From assembly GCA_964292695.1 (NCBI GenBank), contig CAXYWB010000072.1:1-12580 (forward strand): a stretch of 12,580 nt of DNA, in the 5' to 3' direction. Position 1 is the stretch's first letter. Every line of letters begins with the position of its first letter. A program made the position numbers and the translations under genes. The notes beneath the pieces were generated by a model, which did not search any database, was not told the origin of the DNA, and saw nothing but the letters and a program-made list of their open reading frames with translations. Origin of the DNA: UPXZ01 sp018055865 (GTDB taxonomy: Bacteria > Bacteroidota > Bacteroidia > Bacteroidales > Paludibacteraceae). Shown here in pieces: positions 1 through 7,583 of this stretch.

Positions 1-77
1 GTTACAAGCGAAAGAGCCATAACCATAGCAAATACCCTGGTCAGGCTTTTCAATTTAATCTGAAATACTTTTTTCAT
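1..77 (-). CDS. N-terminus of an exported protein (partial, runs off the left edge)
   Basis: Reading the minus strand from ATG at 77-75 gives 25 codons starting MKKVFQIKLKSLTRVFAM and continuing into a hydrophobic stretch (VMALSLV) without a stop before the window ends. A Lys-rich N-region followed by a hydrophobic core is a Sec signal peptide. The leader before the ATG is almost pure A on this strand, as is common for Bacteroidota start regions. Signal peptides of this kind are frequent on SusC/RagA TonB-dependent receptors and other outer-membrane proteins of this phylum, but 25 residues cannot decide the family, so no function is assigned. The long AT-rich gap upstream leaves room for a regulated promoter. 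Confidence 0.5.
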   Translation of the reverse strand, partial: MKKVFQIKLKSLTRVFAMVMALSLV

Positions 78-375
78 AAATTTTTTTTTTTGATAATTAA
101 TTTTTTTTTATAGTTACTATTTTGTTACTGGATCATAATACAGTAAAAGATCCCACAGCCAAACTGACTGAGGAAATCAATTAATCGATTAGATTTTCTT
201 CATAAATTATTCGTTTTAGATATTTACTATTTTTTTTGACTTATATGTTAAAAACTTTACAAAATTGCTAATAATATTTTATTAATACAACTTTTCAGCA
301 CATTTTTTTTGAATTTCAGATAAATTATAACGCTAAACGGGTCAAAACAAGCTAAAACTCATACTAAAACTGAAC

Positions 376-390
376 TACTTTGTCAAAGAT
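376..390. promoter_or_regulatory. Candidate operator, copy 1
   Basis: The sequence TACTTTGTCAAAGAT is a near-palindrome (ACTTTG-T-CAAAGa). Its first 13 bases are the exact reverse complement of the last 13 bases of the copy at 429-443. Two such sites 53 bp apart, about five helical turns, in otherwise unstructured AT-rich DNA suggest a dimeric helix-turn-helix repressor site. The regulator is unknown. Confidence 0.35.
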
Positions 391-428
391 GAAAATAAAG
401 AGTCAGAAATATATCGCCTTGATTAGGG

Positions 429-443
429 TACTTTGACAAAGTA
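429..443. promoter_or_regulatory. Candidate operator, copy 2 (perfect palindrome)
   Basis: TACTTTGACAAAGTA is a perfect 7+1+7 palindrome. It is the better of two related sites in the 1-kb gene-free region. Which gene it controls is not clear: the nearest downstream starts are the exported protein at 77 (minus) and the Kelch lipoprotein beyond 1139 (plus), both several hundred bases away. Confidence 0.4.
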
Positions 444-1057
444 TTTAAATGCAAAGATATAATAATCAAATGGATTTCAAAACAATTTACGATTTTTTTT
501 ATAAAATAAGATAAATTGTCATTTCACTGAAACATATCCGGTATAGAGAAACGTAATCAGTATCAAAAAATTATTCTATTTCCGGTAAAAATATAAACTG
601 TGTCAAATTGCTTTATGACGGCTTTAACGCCGACATGCACGAAAAAGTCTGGCAAATTTATACTATTTTTTTCAAATTGCAAGTTTTTTATGAAATATTT
701 CTGCATTTAACATGCCTGAAAAAGTTTTTTTGGTCTAAATACACCATTTTTTGTAAAAAACTAACTGATTCCGGAATCAAAACATCCATTTTGGGCGGAA
801 ATGTTCTACGGAGAAATTAACAACAAAAATCATTCCGTAATATTATTAAATATAAACTTTTTTTGACATTCGTATAAACATCAAGCCATCTTGTAGCTTT
901 ATAATATTAATAGTATACTTTTTATTGATTTCATAGCGTTGGTAGCTTTATAAAAGATCCTGCTTTATTATTTCATCCTGTGAGGACCGGAGTCAATCAT
1001 CTGAGTTATGTTTCAGAACCAATTGAACGGAAAAACGAGAATTATAAATAAAAACAC

Positions 1058-1065
1058 TAATTTTG
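1058..1065 (+). promoter_or_regulatory. Possible -7 promoter element for the Kelch-wzi pair
   Basis: TAATTTTG matches the Bacteroidota -7 consensus TAnnTTTG. No clear -33 TTTG is seen about 20 bases upstream, so this is a weak prediction. It would give a leader of roughly 65-110 nt, depending on the start codon used. Confidence 0.3.
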
Positions 1066-1162
1066 TCATCCTAAAAACAACTCTTCGGAAAGGAAGATAA
1101 TTGAAATTACAGGATTATACGAAATAATAACACCTGAAATGGAATATGGTTTATCATCCGGC

Positions 1163-2170
1163 ATGAATTTTACAAAAATGAAAAGATCAGATATTTACTT
1201 TAGTTTACTGATATTGTCACTGTCGGCTGCTCTGACCGCCGGCTGTGATGTTGATTCTCCTGAAGCAACCATTTCTTTCGAAAAAAAATCCTCCATGCCG
1301 GGCAACGGTCGCGCTTCGGCGGTGGCTTTCGCGGTGGGAGGCAAAGGGTATATGGCACTCGGCAGAAATGCAAACCACAAACAGCTCAACGACTGTTGGG
1401 AATACAACCCTTCCACCGATACCTGGAAGCAAAAATCATCATTCCCGGGAATTCCCCGGGTAAAAGCCACTGCAGTAGTCCTGAACAGCAAAGCATACAT
1501 TGGTCTGGGGCATAACAACGACTCGGCTGTTTATAATCCGGCTTCCTGCCTGAGGGATTTCTGGGAATACACACCCGCAACCGACACCTGGAGGCAACTT
1601 ACCGATTTTCCGAGCAATTTTACAGATGCGTGCACTGCTTTCGCTCACAACAATGAAATATATGTGGGCAACGGATTCAGCGAGTCGGGCTATGGTGGTC
1701 AACTTTGGAAATACCTGCCGCAAGAGAATAAGTGGATAAGGTTGAACGATTTCAAAGGGAAGTCGCGGTTTGGAGGAGTAGTATGCTCTGACGATAAGCG
1801 TATTTTATTTGGAACCGGCTTCAGAATCGGAAACCGCAACGACTGGTGGGAATATCGTCCGCAGTCGGACAGCTGGGCAGAGCTTCAGGCTATGCCTGAC
1901 AATGGGAGGGTGAATGCCGTGGCGCTTGCTGTCGGCAATCGATATTTTGTTGCCACCGGCCGGCATTTTGGCGGAAATATTGGCAGAGGGCATGTCAAAT
2001 CCGATCTGCAGGAATACAATCCCGACACCGATAGCTGGCGCAAAGCCGGTGAACTGCCCGTAGGAGCCCGCGAAAACGCTGTCGCATTTGTCATCGACGG
2101 GTGCGGTTATATCGGATTGGGTGAAAATGACGAAAAAGTGCTGAACGATTTCTGGAGCTTCAAACCTTAA
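1163..2170 (+). CDS. Kelch-repeat beta-propeller lipoprotein
   Basis: The frame is open from ATG 1139, but starts at 1163 or 1178 fit better. From 1178 the protein begins MKRSDIYF, runs through a hydrophobic core and reaches the lipobox LTAGC, so it should be cut and lipidated at that Cys (residue 23 from 1178). Acidic residues follow (CDVDSPE), which in Bacteroidota favours export to the outer-membrane surface. The mature part is six Kelch-like blades, each with a G-(Y/F)-hydrophobic-G strand and a W-E-Y-x-P-x-(T/S)-D-(T/S)-W strand; examples are WEYNPSTDTW, FWEYTPATDTW and LQEYNPDTDSW. The last blade ends FWSFKP and is probably closed by the N-terminal strand ISFEKKSSMP, giving a complete propeller. 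No catalytic residues of galactose oxidase or sialate mutarotase were recognised, so a binding or scaffolding role is inferred. The wzi-like gene starts 10 nt downstream, so the two are likely cotranscribed. Confidence 0.85.
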   Translation: MNFTKMKRSDIYFSLLILSLSAALTAGCDVDSPEATISFEKKSSMPGNGRASAVAFAVGGKGYMALGRNANHKQLNDCWEYNPSTDTWKQKSSFPGIPRVKATAVVLNSKAYIGLGHNNDSAVYNPASCLRDFWEYTPATDTWRQLTDFPSNFTDACTAFAHNNEIYVGNGFSESGYGGQLWKYLPQENKWIRLNDFKGKSRFGGVVCSDDKRILFGTGFRIGNRNDWWEYRPQSDSWAELQAMPDNGRVNAVALAVGNRYFVATGRHFGGNIGRGHVKSDLQEYNPDTDSWRKAGELPVGARENAVAFVIDGCGYIGLGENDEKVLNDFWSFKP

Positions 2171-2180
2171 TACGACAAAA

Positions 2181-3623
2181 ATGAGCTACTATTCAACAAT
2201 AAATCAATCAAAAAGCAGTTTTTTGAAGTTGTTTTTTCTGAAAATATTTTTCTTTCTGTCGCTGATTGCTTTTCCGCAAACTGACACAATCAGGTACGAA
2301 GCTGGTATTACCGATATAGCTTCCTCGGGTGAATTTGCTCCATTCTGGCTGCACCACAACCAATATGGAAAAATTGCTTCATCGCCCATGAGCGGCACGA
2401 TATGGGGAGCCATTGCAAAGGAATTTGACAAGCCCCACAGGCTGTTCGACTATGGATTCAAAGCCCATGCGCTGGTGCGCTATGACAGCAATAAAAATTC
2501 AGCTGTTTTTTTTCATCAGCTTTACGCAAAAGCCCGTTTCTCGGTTTTCAATCTGATGGTAGGCTCCGGAGAACAGCATTTCGGCAATCAGGACTCTACT
2601 CTATCTTCCGGAGGATTGCTTTTTTCGAAAAACACCCGTCCGATGCCCGAAATTTCGGCAGGAATCGAACGGTTTACTCCTCTTCCGTTTACCGGAGGTT
2701 TTCTGGAAATAAAAGGCAGTATAAGACATGGCTGGAATACCGATAATATTTATACACAAGGAATGTTGCTGCATCACAAATTCGGGTATGCACGCATCGG
2801 CGGGAGACTCCCGGTTCACTTTGAATACGGACTTCAGCACGCAGCACAGTGGGGAGGCACAGATCCGCTCAACGGACCCCTTCCGGATGGATTAAAGAAT
2901 TTTACCCGGGTTTTCAGGGCGCAATCGGGCGATGAAAATGCCTCCCGGAGCGATCAGATTAATGTACTCGGCAATCACATCATTTCTCAGAGTCTTAAGG
3001 TGGAACTGGAGGCTGCCGGATGGAAGCTCAGCGGTTACTGGCAAAACCTATCGGAAGATCCTCCCGTGATGTTCATTGCTGCCAACAGCATGAACAAACC
3101 GGACGGGCTTTGGGGTATTTCCCTGAAAAACAGGTCGTTTCCGTACATAAAAGGAATTTTATATGAGTTGCTGAACACGACCGACCAGTCGGGACCGTAT
3201 CACGATAAAGATGGGTTGATTTACGGTGGTGCCGACGGTTATTTTGGCGGTTCGTACCCCGAAGGGTGGAGCTATTACTCGCGCACCATCGGCACTCCTT
3301 TTATCACTTCGCCGCTTTACAACACAAACAAAGTTCTTCATACTCAAAACAACCGGGTTCGTTTACATCATTTAGGCATGGAAGGCAATATAAAGGGTTT
3401 TGAATACCGGGCACTGGCCTCATTCAGCAGGAATTACGGCACACTGGGATCACAGGTTAATCTTCCGCAGAAATCTATTTTGCTGGAAATAAACAAACAC
3501 GTGGACTGGTTGTCGGGTTTCGATTTGAGCTTATCGGCTGCCGGTGATTGGGGAAAATATTACGGAAATTCGCAGGGTGTGCTCTTTTCGATACGAAAAA
3601 AAGGAATTCTGATGGATTATTGA
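2181..3623 (+). CDS. Capsule assembly Wzi-family outer-membrane protein
   Basis: The 480-residue product has an N-terminal signal peptide (hydrophobic FFLKIFFFLSLIAF around residues 18-31, cut probably after FPQ). The mature start, YEAGITDIASSGEFAPFWLHHNQYGKI, is typical of the Bacteroidota branch of the Wzi capsule-assembly family. The rest alternates short amphipathic strands rich in Tyr, Trp, Phe and Gly, such as GFKAHALVRYDS, FEYGLQHAAQWGG and AGWKLSGYWQNL, as expected of an outer-membrane barrel of about 18 strands. Escherichia coli Wzi helps anchor capsular polysaccharide to the surface; here the substrate is unknown, since no polysaccharide synthesis genes are in view. It follows the Kelch lipoprotein by 10 nt, so the pair may form a surface complex. 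A hairpin begins 16 nt after the stop. Confidence 0.8.
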   Translation: MSYYSTINQSKSSFLKLFFLKIFFFLSLIAFPQTDTIRYEAGITDIASSGEFAPFWLHHNQYGKIASSPMSGTIWGAIAKEFDKPHRLFDYGFKAHALVRYDSNKNSAVFFHQLYAKARFSVFNLMVGSGEQHFGNQDSTLSSGGLLFSKNTRPMPEISAGIERFTPLPFTGGFLEIKGSIRHGWNTDNIYTQGMLLHHKFGYARIGGRLPVHFEYGLQHAAQWGGTDPLNGPLPDGLKNFTRVFRAQSGDENASRSDQINVLGNHIISQSLKVELEAAGWKLSGYWQNLSEDPPVMFIAANSMNKPDGLWGISLKNRSFPYIKGILYELLNTTDQSGPYHDKDGLIYGGADGYFGGSYPEGWSYYSRTIGTPFITSPLYNTNKVLHTQNNRVRLHHLGMEGNIKGFEYRALASFSRNYGTLGSQVNLPQKSILLEINKHVDWLSGFDLSLSAAGDWGKYYGNSQGVLFSIRKKGILMDY

Positions 3624-3639
3624 AAACTCTGCCAGATAA

Positions 3640-3672
3640 ACGTGTCCAACCGCCTGAGGCGGTTGGACACGT
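3640..3672. terminator. 15-bp perfect hairpin between convergent genes
   Basis: ACGTGTCCAACCGCC (3640-3654), loop TGA, then the exact complement GGCGGTTGGACACGT (3658-3672). It lies between the wzi-like gene (plus) and argG (minus) and could serve both. On the minus strand it is followed by TTATC, on the plus strand by AAAAC, so neither side has a long U-tract. It could instead be a dispersed extragenic palindrome. Confidence 0.55.
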
Positions 3673-3740
3673 AAAACTACAATCCATCCATCATATATCG
3701 CACTTACCGAAAAGTTCCTTTCAGAGCTTGTCCGACAACC

Positions 3741-3762
3741 TGGATTAGGATTTAGGGGTGAT
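3741..3762 (-). repeat. Possible decayed copy of the C-run/G-run repeat
   Basis: Directly after the argG stop the minus strand reads ATCACCCCTAAATCCTAATC. This resembles the first half of the repeat that follows the nitroreductase stop (TGCCCCCTTAAATCCTCC). The G-rich second half is not preserved, so the assignment is weak. Confidence 0.2.
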
Positions 3763-4965
3763 TTAATGTTCCTCGTTCCTTTTCTGCACGTTGTAGAATA
3801 TTTTCATCTGATTGCCCAATATTTTGGTAAATCCTTTCACATCATCGGCAGTCCAGGCTTTGTTTACTTCGCCGTATTCACCGAAATCGGTTTTCATCAG
3901 ATCAAAATCACTTTCCACGCCGACCAGTGTGTAGCTGTACGGACGGAGTTTGATAATCACCGTTCCGGTTACGTTTTGCTGTGAACTTTCGAGAAATTGC
4001 TCTATGTCGCGCATCACCGGTTCCAGGTATTGAGCTTCGTGGAGAAACATGCCGTACCAGTTGCCGAGCTGATCTTTCCAGTATTGCTGCCATTTGGTAA
4101 GGGTATGTTTTTCGAGCATTTTGTGGGCATTGATGATAAGCATGGGAGCTGCCGCTTCAAAACCCACCCGTCCTTTGATTCCTATAATGGTATCGCCGAT
4201 GTGCATATCGCGTCCAATTCCGAATTTGTTGGCAATATCCTCCAGTTTATTGATCAGATGGATTTTATCATCCGAGATTTCTCTGTTTATCGAAGTTATT
4301 TCGCCTTTAGCGAATCCAATCGTTACAGTTTCTTCTTCTTTTTTTACTACCTGACTTGGATACGCTTCTTCCGGCAGCGTTTGTTCCGATTTCAAGGTTT
4401 CCTTACCTCCGATGGATGTTCCCCACAGTCCTTTATTAATGGAATATTCCATTTTTTTGAAATCGGCTGCGTACCCGTGCTTTTTCAGGTAGTTGATTTC
4501 ATCTTCCCGGGTCAGGGTCATATCGCGTGTAGGCGTAAGGATTTTTATTTCAGGTGCCAGAATCTGAAAAGTAAGATCGAAGCGCACCTGGTCGTTTCCT
4601 GCACCTGTACTTCCGTGGGCTACATACTCAGCATTTATTTCCTTGGCAAAATTGATAATGGCAATGGCCTGAAAAATCCGCTCGGAACTCACCGAAATGG
4701 GGTATGTGCCGTTGCGCAGTACATTACCGAAAACCATGTATTTGATGCTCTTTTCATAGTATTCCTGCGTAACATCAATTGTCACGTGTTTTACGGCACC
4801 CAGTCTGTATGCTTTTTCTTCAATAACTTTGAGTTCCTCTTCGCTAAACCCACCTGTATTGGCTACAGCCGTATATACCTCGTATCCTTTTTCTTCGGCT
4901 AAATATTTGGCACAAAAAGAGGTATCCAATCCGCCGCTGAATGCTAAAACTACTTTTTCTTTCAT
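3763..4965 (-). CDS. argG: Argininosuccinate synthase
   Basis: ArgG joins citrulline and aspartate with ATP to make argininosuccinate, the penultimate step of arginine synthesis, in the cytoplasm. The product begins MKEKVVLAFSGGLDTSF, containing the PP-loop SGGLDTS that binds ATP. HGSTGAGNDQVRFD is the family signature around residues 115-128, and the C-terminal synthetase half includes GIKGRVGFEAAAPML. The frame stays open upstream to 5028, but those 21 codons translate a dispersed repeat (4986-5012), so ATG at 4965 is chosen; it gives 400 residues, normal for the family. The gene is last of argR - GNAT - argG, with a 270-nt gap to the GNAT gene, so it may have its own promoter under ArgR control. 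argC, argD and the rest are not here; the cluster ends at a convergent wzi-like gene. Confidence 0.95.
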   Translation of the reverse strand: MKEKVVLAFSGGLDTSFCAKYLAEEKGYEVYTAVANTGGFSEEELKVIEEKAYRLGAVKHVTIDVTQEYYEKSIKYMVFGNVLRNGTYPISVSSERIFQAIAIINFAKEINAEYVAHGSTGAGNDQVRFDLTFQILAPEIKILTPTRDMTLTREDEINYLKKHGYAADFKKMEYSINKGLWGTSIGGKETLKSEQTLPEEAYPSQVVKKEEETVTIGFAKGEITSINREISDDKIHLINKLEDIANKFGIGRDMHIGDTIIGIKGRVGFEAAAPMLIINAHKMLEKHTLTKWQQYWKDQLGNWYGMFLHEAQYLEPVMRDIEQFLESSQQNVTGTVIIKLRPYSYTLVGVESDFDLMKTDFGEYGEVNKAWTADDVKGFTKILGNQMKIFYNVQKRNEEH

Positions 4966-4985
4966 CTGATTATAATTTATATATC

Positions 4986-5012
4986 TGCCCCCTAACCCCC
5001 TAAAGGGGGAAT
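4986..5012 (+). repeat. Solo copy of the DUF559-element end repeat (upstream of argG)
   Basis: TGCCCCCTAACCCCCTAAAG followed by GGGGAAT. The CCCCC-TAAA-GGGGG part forms a strong hairpin. The layout (C-run, short spacer, C-run, 3-4-nt loop, G-run, AAT) matches the terminal repeats of the element in valS (12045-12072). It sits 21 nt upstream of the argG start and therefore in its leader or promoter region. No inverted partner was found between it and the GNAT gene. Confidence 0.7.
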
Positions 5013-5150
5013 ATTGAGCGTCTATCATTTGTTGTAAGTTTTTTAATCATGCCCGTGTGTGTCAAAAATATTTTACTTGGACATGTGTGTTTCATCTGTT
5101 GTTTTTTTTTTACATTTAGGTCACTTGAAACACGCCATTAAACATTCCCT

Positions 5151-5166
5151 TCCCGATAAATCGGGA
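5151..5166. repeat. 16-bp perfect palindrome in the argG upstream gap
   Basis: TCCCGATAAATCGGGA (7-bp arms, AA centre) lies in the 270-nt gap between the GNAT stop and the argG start. On the minus strand it would sit about 70 nt after the GNAT gene. No T-run follows immediately, so attenuation or termination is only possible, and a REP-like palindrome is equally likely. Confidence 0.4.
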
Positions 5167-5235
5167 CAAGTCGTATGTCAAAAGTATGATGGCATGGCTG
5201 TTTCATCTTCTTATCACACTAATTTTTTCACACAA

Positions 5236-5946
5236 TCACAACAAGTTAATCATCAGCTTATTATTCTTTTTGATTTTACTTTTCTTTTTGGGGGAAACTA
5301 TTTTTGCAGTTATTTTGGCCGGCTTCTTTACCGGTTTCACCACCAGCGAACTTACGCTGTTCTTTGATTTCTCCTCCTCTTTCTCTTTGTTCCACGTCGG
5401 ATCAAAGAGCATTCCGGTACACAGGCAGTGTTTACGGCTGGTGCGTTGAAGAATATCGTAATTCACACAACTCTGACAGCCTTTCCAGAATGCCTCATCG
5501 TTAGTGAGCTCCGAGAAAGTTACCGGACGATATCCCAGATCCGAGTTGATTTTCATCACAGCCAAACCGGTAGTAAGACCAAAAATTTTGGCATCCGGAT
5601 AGCGTTCGCGTGAAAGCTGAAATGCTTTTTGTTTGATTCGCTTGGCCAGGCCGTGTCCCCGGAAAGTATCCACAACAATAAGCCCCGAATTGGCAACAAA
5701 TTTCTTTTGACCCCAGGTTTCAATATAACAAAATCCCGCAAAAACGCCCTCCTGAGTCAGAGCTATGATAGCCTTCCCTTCCTTGATTTTCAGCTCAATA
5801 TATTCCGGCGTACGCCTGGCAATACCGGTACCGCGTACTTTAGCCGCTTCCTCAATGGTGGTAAGAATAATCTGAACATAAGGCAGATGACTTTCATCTG
5901 CCACTAAAATGGAGATTTCATCTACTTCGCTATTTTCTTTTTTCAT
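5236..5946 (-). CDS. GNAT-family N-acyltransferase of the arginine cluster, with a Cys4 cluster
   Basis: The 236-residue product has a GNAT core: ISILVADESHLPYV at the N-terminus, the strand GVFAGFCYIETWG, and motif A, VVDTFRGHGLAKRIK (residues 91-105), whose RGHGLA loop should bind the acyl-CoA pyrophosphate. After the core comes FWKGCQSC...KHCLC with Cys at 157, 160, 174 and 176, spaced like a small zinc site. A Lys-rich low-complexity tail covers roughly 187-236. The position between argR and argG suggests that it acylates glutamate, the first arginine step, replacing classical ArgA. Bacteroides fragilis is known to use N-succinylornithine, so a succinyl donor is possible. This function is inferred from context. 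The gene starts 18 nt after argR, so the two are probably cotranscribed. The basic tail may be dispensable. Confidence 0.75.
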   Translation of the reverse strand: MKKENSEVDEISILVADESHLPYVQIILTTIEEAAKVRGTGIARRTPEYIELKIKEGKAIIALTQEGVFAGFCYIETWGQKKFVANSGLIVVDTFRGHGLAKRIKQKAFQLSRERYPDAKIFGLTTGLAVMKINSDLGYRPVTFSELTNDEAFWKGCQSCVNYDILQRTSRKHCLCTGMLFDPTWNKEKEEEKSKNSVSSLVVKPVKKPAKITAKIVSPKKKSKIKKNNKLMINLL

Positions 5947-5964
5947 CTTCAGCTCAACCTGCTT

Positions 5965-6435
5965 CTAATTCTTTTCATGAAAGATAAGGTTAATAACTTT
6001 CATTATTTCTTCGCGTGTCACTCCGTCGCGCGGAATGAGCAAAACGGTATCATCGCCCGCAATGGTACCAAGCACTTCGTTGCTCGCGCGGCTGTCGATG
6101 TCCCACGCAATGGCGCTGGCATATCCGGGTTTGGTTTTTACCAGAGCCAGATGACCTGAAAAATCGAGACTCAGCACAGCCCCGTGCGAAGTGAAATTAA
6201 GAGAACTCAGTTCATCTGAAATGGGTTTTATCTGAGGGGGCAATACGTATTTGTATGCACCATTGGACAACGGAGTTTTGGCTACTTTCATCACTTTCAA
6301 ATCGCGCGATAGGGTAGCCTGGGTTACATCATACCCTTTTTCACGCAGTAGATCCAACAGTTCTTCCTGACTGCCCATTACCTGAAACCGAAGTATTTCG
6401 GATATCACACTTAAACGTTCTTTTTTATTTTTCAT
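5965..6435 (-). CDS. argR: Arginine repressor ArgR
   Basis: ArgR is the arginine-sensing hexameric regulator of arginine genes. The 156-residue product has the usual length. The N-terminal winged helix spans about residues 1-70, with SQEELLDLLREKGYDVTQAT leading into LSRDLKVMKVAK, the Ser-Arg recognition pair of the family. The C-terminal oligomerisation and arginine-binding domain ends in GTIAGDDTVLLIPRD (residues 123-137), whose GDDT motif contacts arginine. It heads the minus-strand argR - GNAT - argG cluster and is divergent from metF, with a promoter candidate about 30-60 nt upstream. Autoregulation is usual in this family, but I could not pick out a convincing ARG box in the 185-bp gap. 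Confidence 0.95.
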   Translation of the reverse strand: MKNKKERLSVISEILRFQVMGSQEELLDLLREKGYDVTQATLSRDLKVMKVAKTPLSNGAYKYVLPPQIKPISDELSSLNFTSHGAVLSLDFSGHLALVKTKPGYASAIAWDIDSRASNEVLGTIAGDDTVLLIPRDGVTREEIMKVINLIFHEKN

Positions 6436-6465
6436 TTGTCAGTATATTTATAAAAAAATTCGGTG

Positions 6466-6497
6466 CAAATATACGAACTTTATGCAACACATTCCAA
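6466..6497 (-). promoter_or_regulatory. argR promoter
   Basis: On the minus strand TATATTTG (6473-6466) is an exact -7 element (TAnnTTTG). A TTGG (6497-6494) lies 20 nt upstream, close to the expected -33 position. Transcription would start some 25 nt before the argR ATG. Confidence 0.5.
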
Positions 6498-6588
6498 GTT
6501 TTTTGTATTAATTCTCAAGAAAAATAAATTATCCGAACATTTTTCGGCAACTCGCAGTTGCTTAAATTCCTTATTCAGAAATTCTTTG

Positions 6589-6596
6589 TATTTTTG
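6589..6596 (+). promoter_or_regulatory. metF promoter -7 element
   Basis: TATTTTTG is an exact Bacteroidota -7 element, 24 nt before the metF ATG, giving a short leader. A -33 TTTG is not obvious; TTG at 6558-6560 is too far away. Confidence 0.5.
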
Positions 6597-6620
6597 TAAT
6601 TTAAAAAGAACAAGAAGAAA

Positions 6621-7568
6621 ATGAGTTTAGTTGAAAAAATAATTGCTGCCAAAAAAACGGCTTTTTCGTTCGAATTACTTCCTCCGCTGAAAGGAAACGG
6701 CATCAGCGGGGTGTACAAAACGATCGATGCATTGCGTGAATTTGATCCCAAATACATTAATATTACCACGCATCGCTCCGAAATGATTTTCAGAGAAAAT
6801 GAACAGGGACTTTATGAGCAGGTATCGGTACGCAAAAGACCCGGCACGGTAGCCGTAGCAGCTGCCATCAAAAATAAATACAACATTCCGGTAGTTCCGC
6901 ACATCATTTGCAGCGGATTTACCAAAGAGGAAACCGAATACGTGCTGATAGACCTCAAATTTCTGGATATCAACGATTTGCTTCTGTTGCGCGGCGATAA
7001 AGCCAAATACGAAAAAGCATTCGTCGCCACCGGACACCGGCATGCCACCGAACTGCAGGAGCAGGTAAACCGGTTCAACGAAGGGTATTTTCTGGATGGT
7101 ACGAAAATGAGGGTAATCGATCAGCCGTTTTCTTACGGAATGGCCTGCTATCCGGAGAAGCATGAAGAATCACCCAACATGGAAACAGAGCTCCACTGGG
7201 CCAAAAAGAAAGTGGACAACGGGGCAGAATACCTGGTAACTCAGATGTTTTTCGACAATCGAAAGTATTTTGATTTTGTGGCCAAATGCAGGGAAACCGG
7301 GATTGATGTGCCGATCATTCCGGGATTGAAACCTGTAACCTTTATGAATCAACTGACTGTTTTGCCCCAGATTTTCAAATCGGACATTCCGGAAGAATTT
7401 GCCCGCGAGCTCCGCAAATGCAAAACCGATGACGAAGCGGCTGAAGTAGGTGTGGAATGGTGCACCGAACAAGCCAGGGATCTGATTTCCCATAAAGTAC
7501 CCAGCATTCACTTCTACAGCCTGATGGCTACAGAAAGCGTAAAAAGGGTAGCCCAACAAGTATATTAA
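6621..7568 (+). CDS. metF: Methylenetetrahydrofolate reductase
   Basis: MetF reduces 5,10-methylene-THF to 5-methyl-THF using FAD, supplying the methyl group for methionine synthesis in the cytoplasm. The 315 residues form one TIM barrel of normal bacterial length. Visible motifs are FSFELLPP (15-22) with the catalytic Glu18, THRSEM (50-55), VVPHIICSGFTKEETEYVL (91-109), LLLLRGD (120-126) with the FAD/folate Asp, FSYGMACYPEKHEESPN (170-186), VTQMFFDN (206-213) with the substrate Gln, and PIIPGLKPV (231-239). The start is the only sensible ATG, preceded by an A-rich leader. A DUF4834 gene starts 15 nt after the stop, so the two are probably cotranscribed. The family assignment is secure. Confidence 0.97.
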   Translation: MSLVEKIIAAKKTAFSFELLPPLKGNGISGVYKTIDALREFDPKYINITTHRSEMIFRENEQGLYEQVSVRKRPGTVAVAAAIKNKYNIPVVPHIICSGFTKEETEYVLIDLKFLDINDLLLLRGDKAKYEKAFVATGHRHATELQEQVNRFNEGYFLDGTKMRVIDQPFSYGMACYPEKHEESPNMETELHWAKKKVDNGAEYLVTQMFFDNRKYFDFVAKCRETGIDVPIIPGLKPVTFMNQLTVLPQIFKSDIPEEFARELRKCKTDDEAAEVGVEWCTEQARDLISHKVPSIHFYSLMATESVKRVAQQVY

Positions 7569-7583
7569 TCAAACTATCCTGTT

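Larger units (their letters stand above)
78..1138. other. AT-rich gene-free region of about 1 kb
   Basis: No convincing gene is seen. The stretch is rich in T-runs (for example 81-91, 101-109, 230-238 and 304-310). The only ATG frame of any length, 608-820 (70 codons), is rich in Phe, Lys and Ile, as expected from random AT-rich DNA, and resembles no family I know. Structured items inside are two copies of a palindrome (376-390 and 429-443) and a 12-bp direct repeat GTAGCTTTATAA at 893-904 and 942-953. A stop-free stretch at 929-1051 lacks a start codon. The region separates the divergent partial gene at 1-77 from the Kelch gene, so it probably carries the promoters of both. Confidence 0.6.

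Noticed and set aside
608..820. Small 70-codon gene on the plus strand
   Set aside because: It is rich in Phe, Lys and Ile as random AT-rich DNA would give, and there is no recognisable family, promoter or conserved context.
929..1051. Gene remnant ending ...GVNHLSYVSEPIERK
   Set aside because: The frame is open for 40 codons and less AT-rich than its surroundings, but it has no start codon and matches no family I know; chance cannot be excluded.
3997..4902. Long 301-codon plus-strand frame
   Set aside because: It is the antisense shadow of argG, which carries all family motifs.
4966..5028. Longer argG start giving 21 extra residues
   Set aside because: Those codons translate the dispersed C-run/G-run repeat, and the family N-terminus MKEKVVLAFSGGLDTS starts at 4965.
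6436..6620. ARG box in the argR-metF gap
   Set aside because: Some AT-rich partial matches exist, but none is convincingly palindromic, so no site is annotated.
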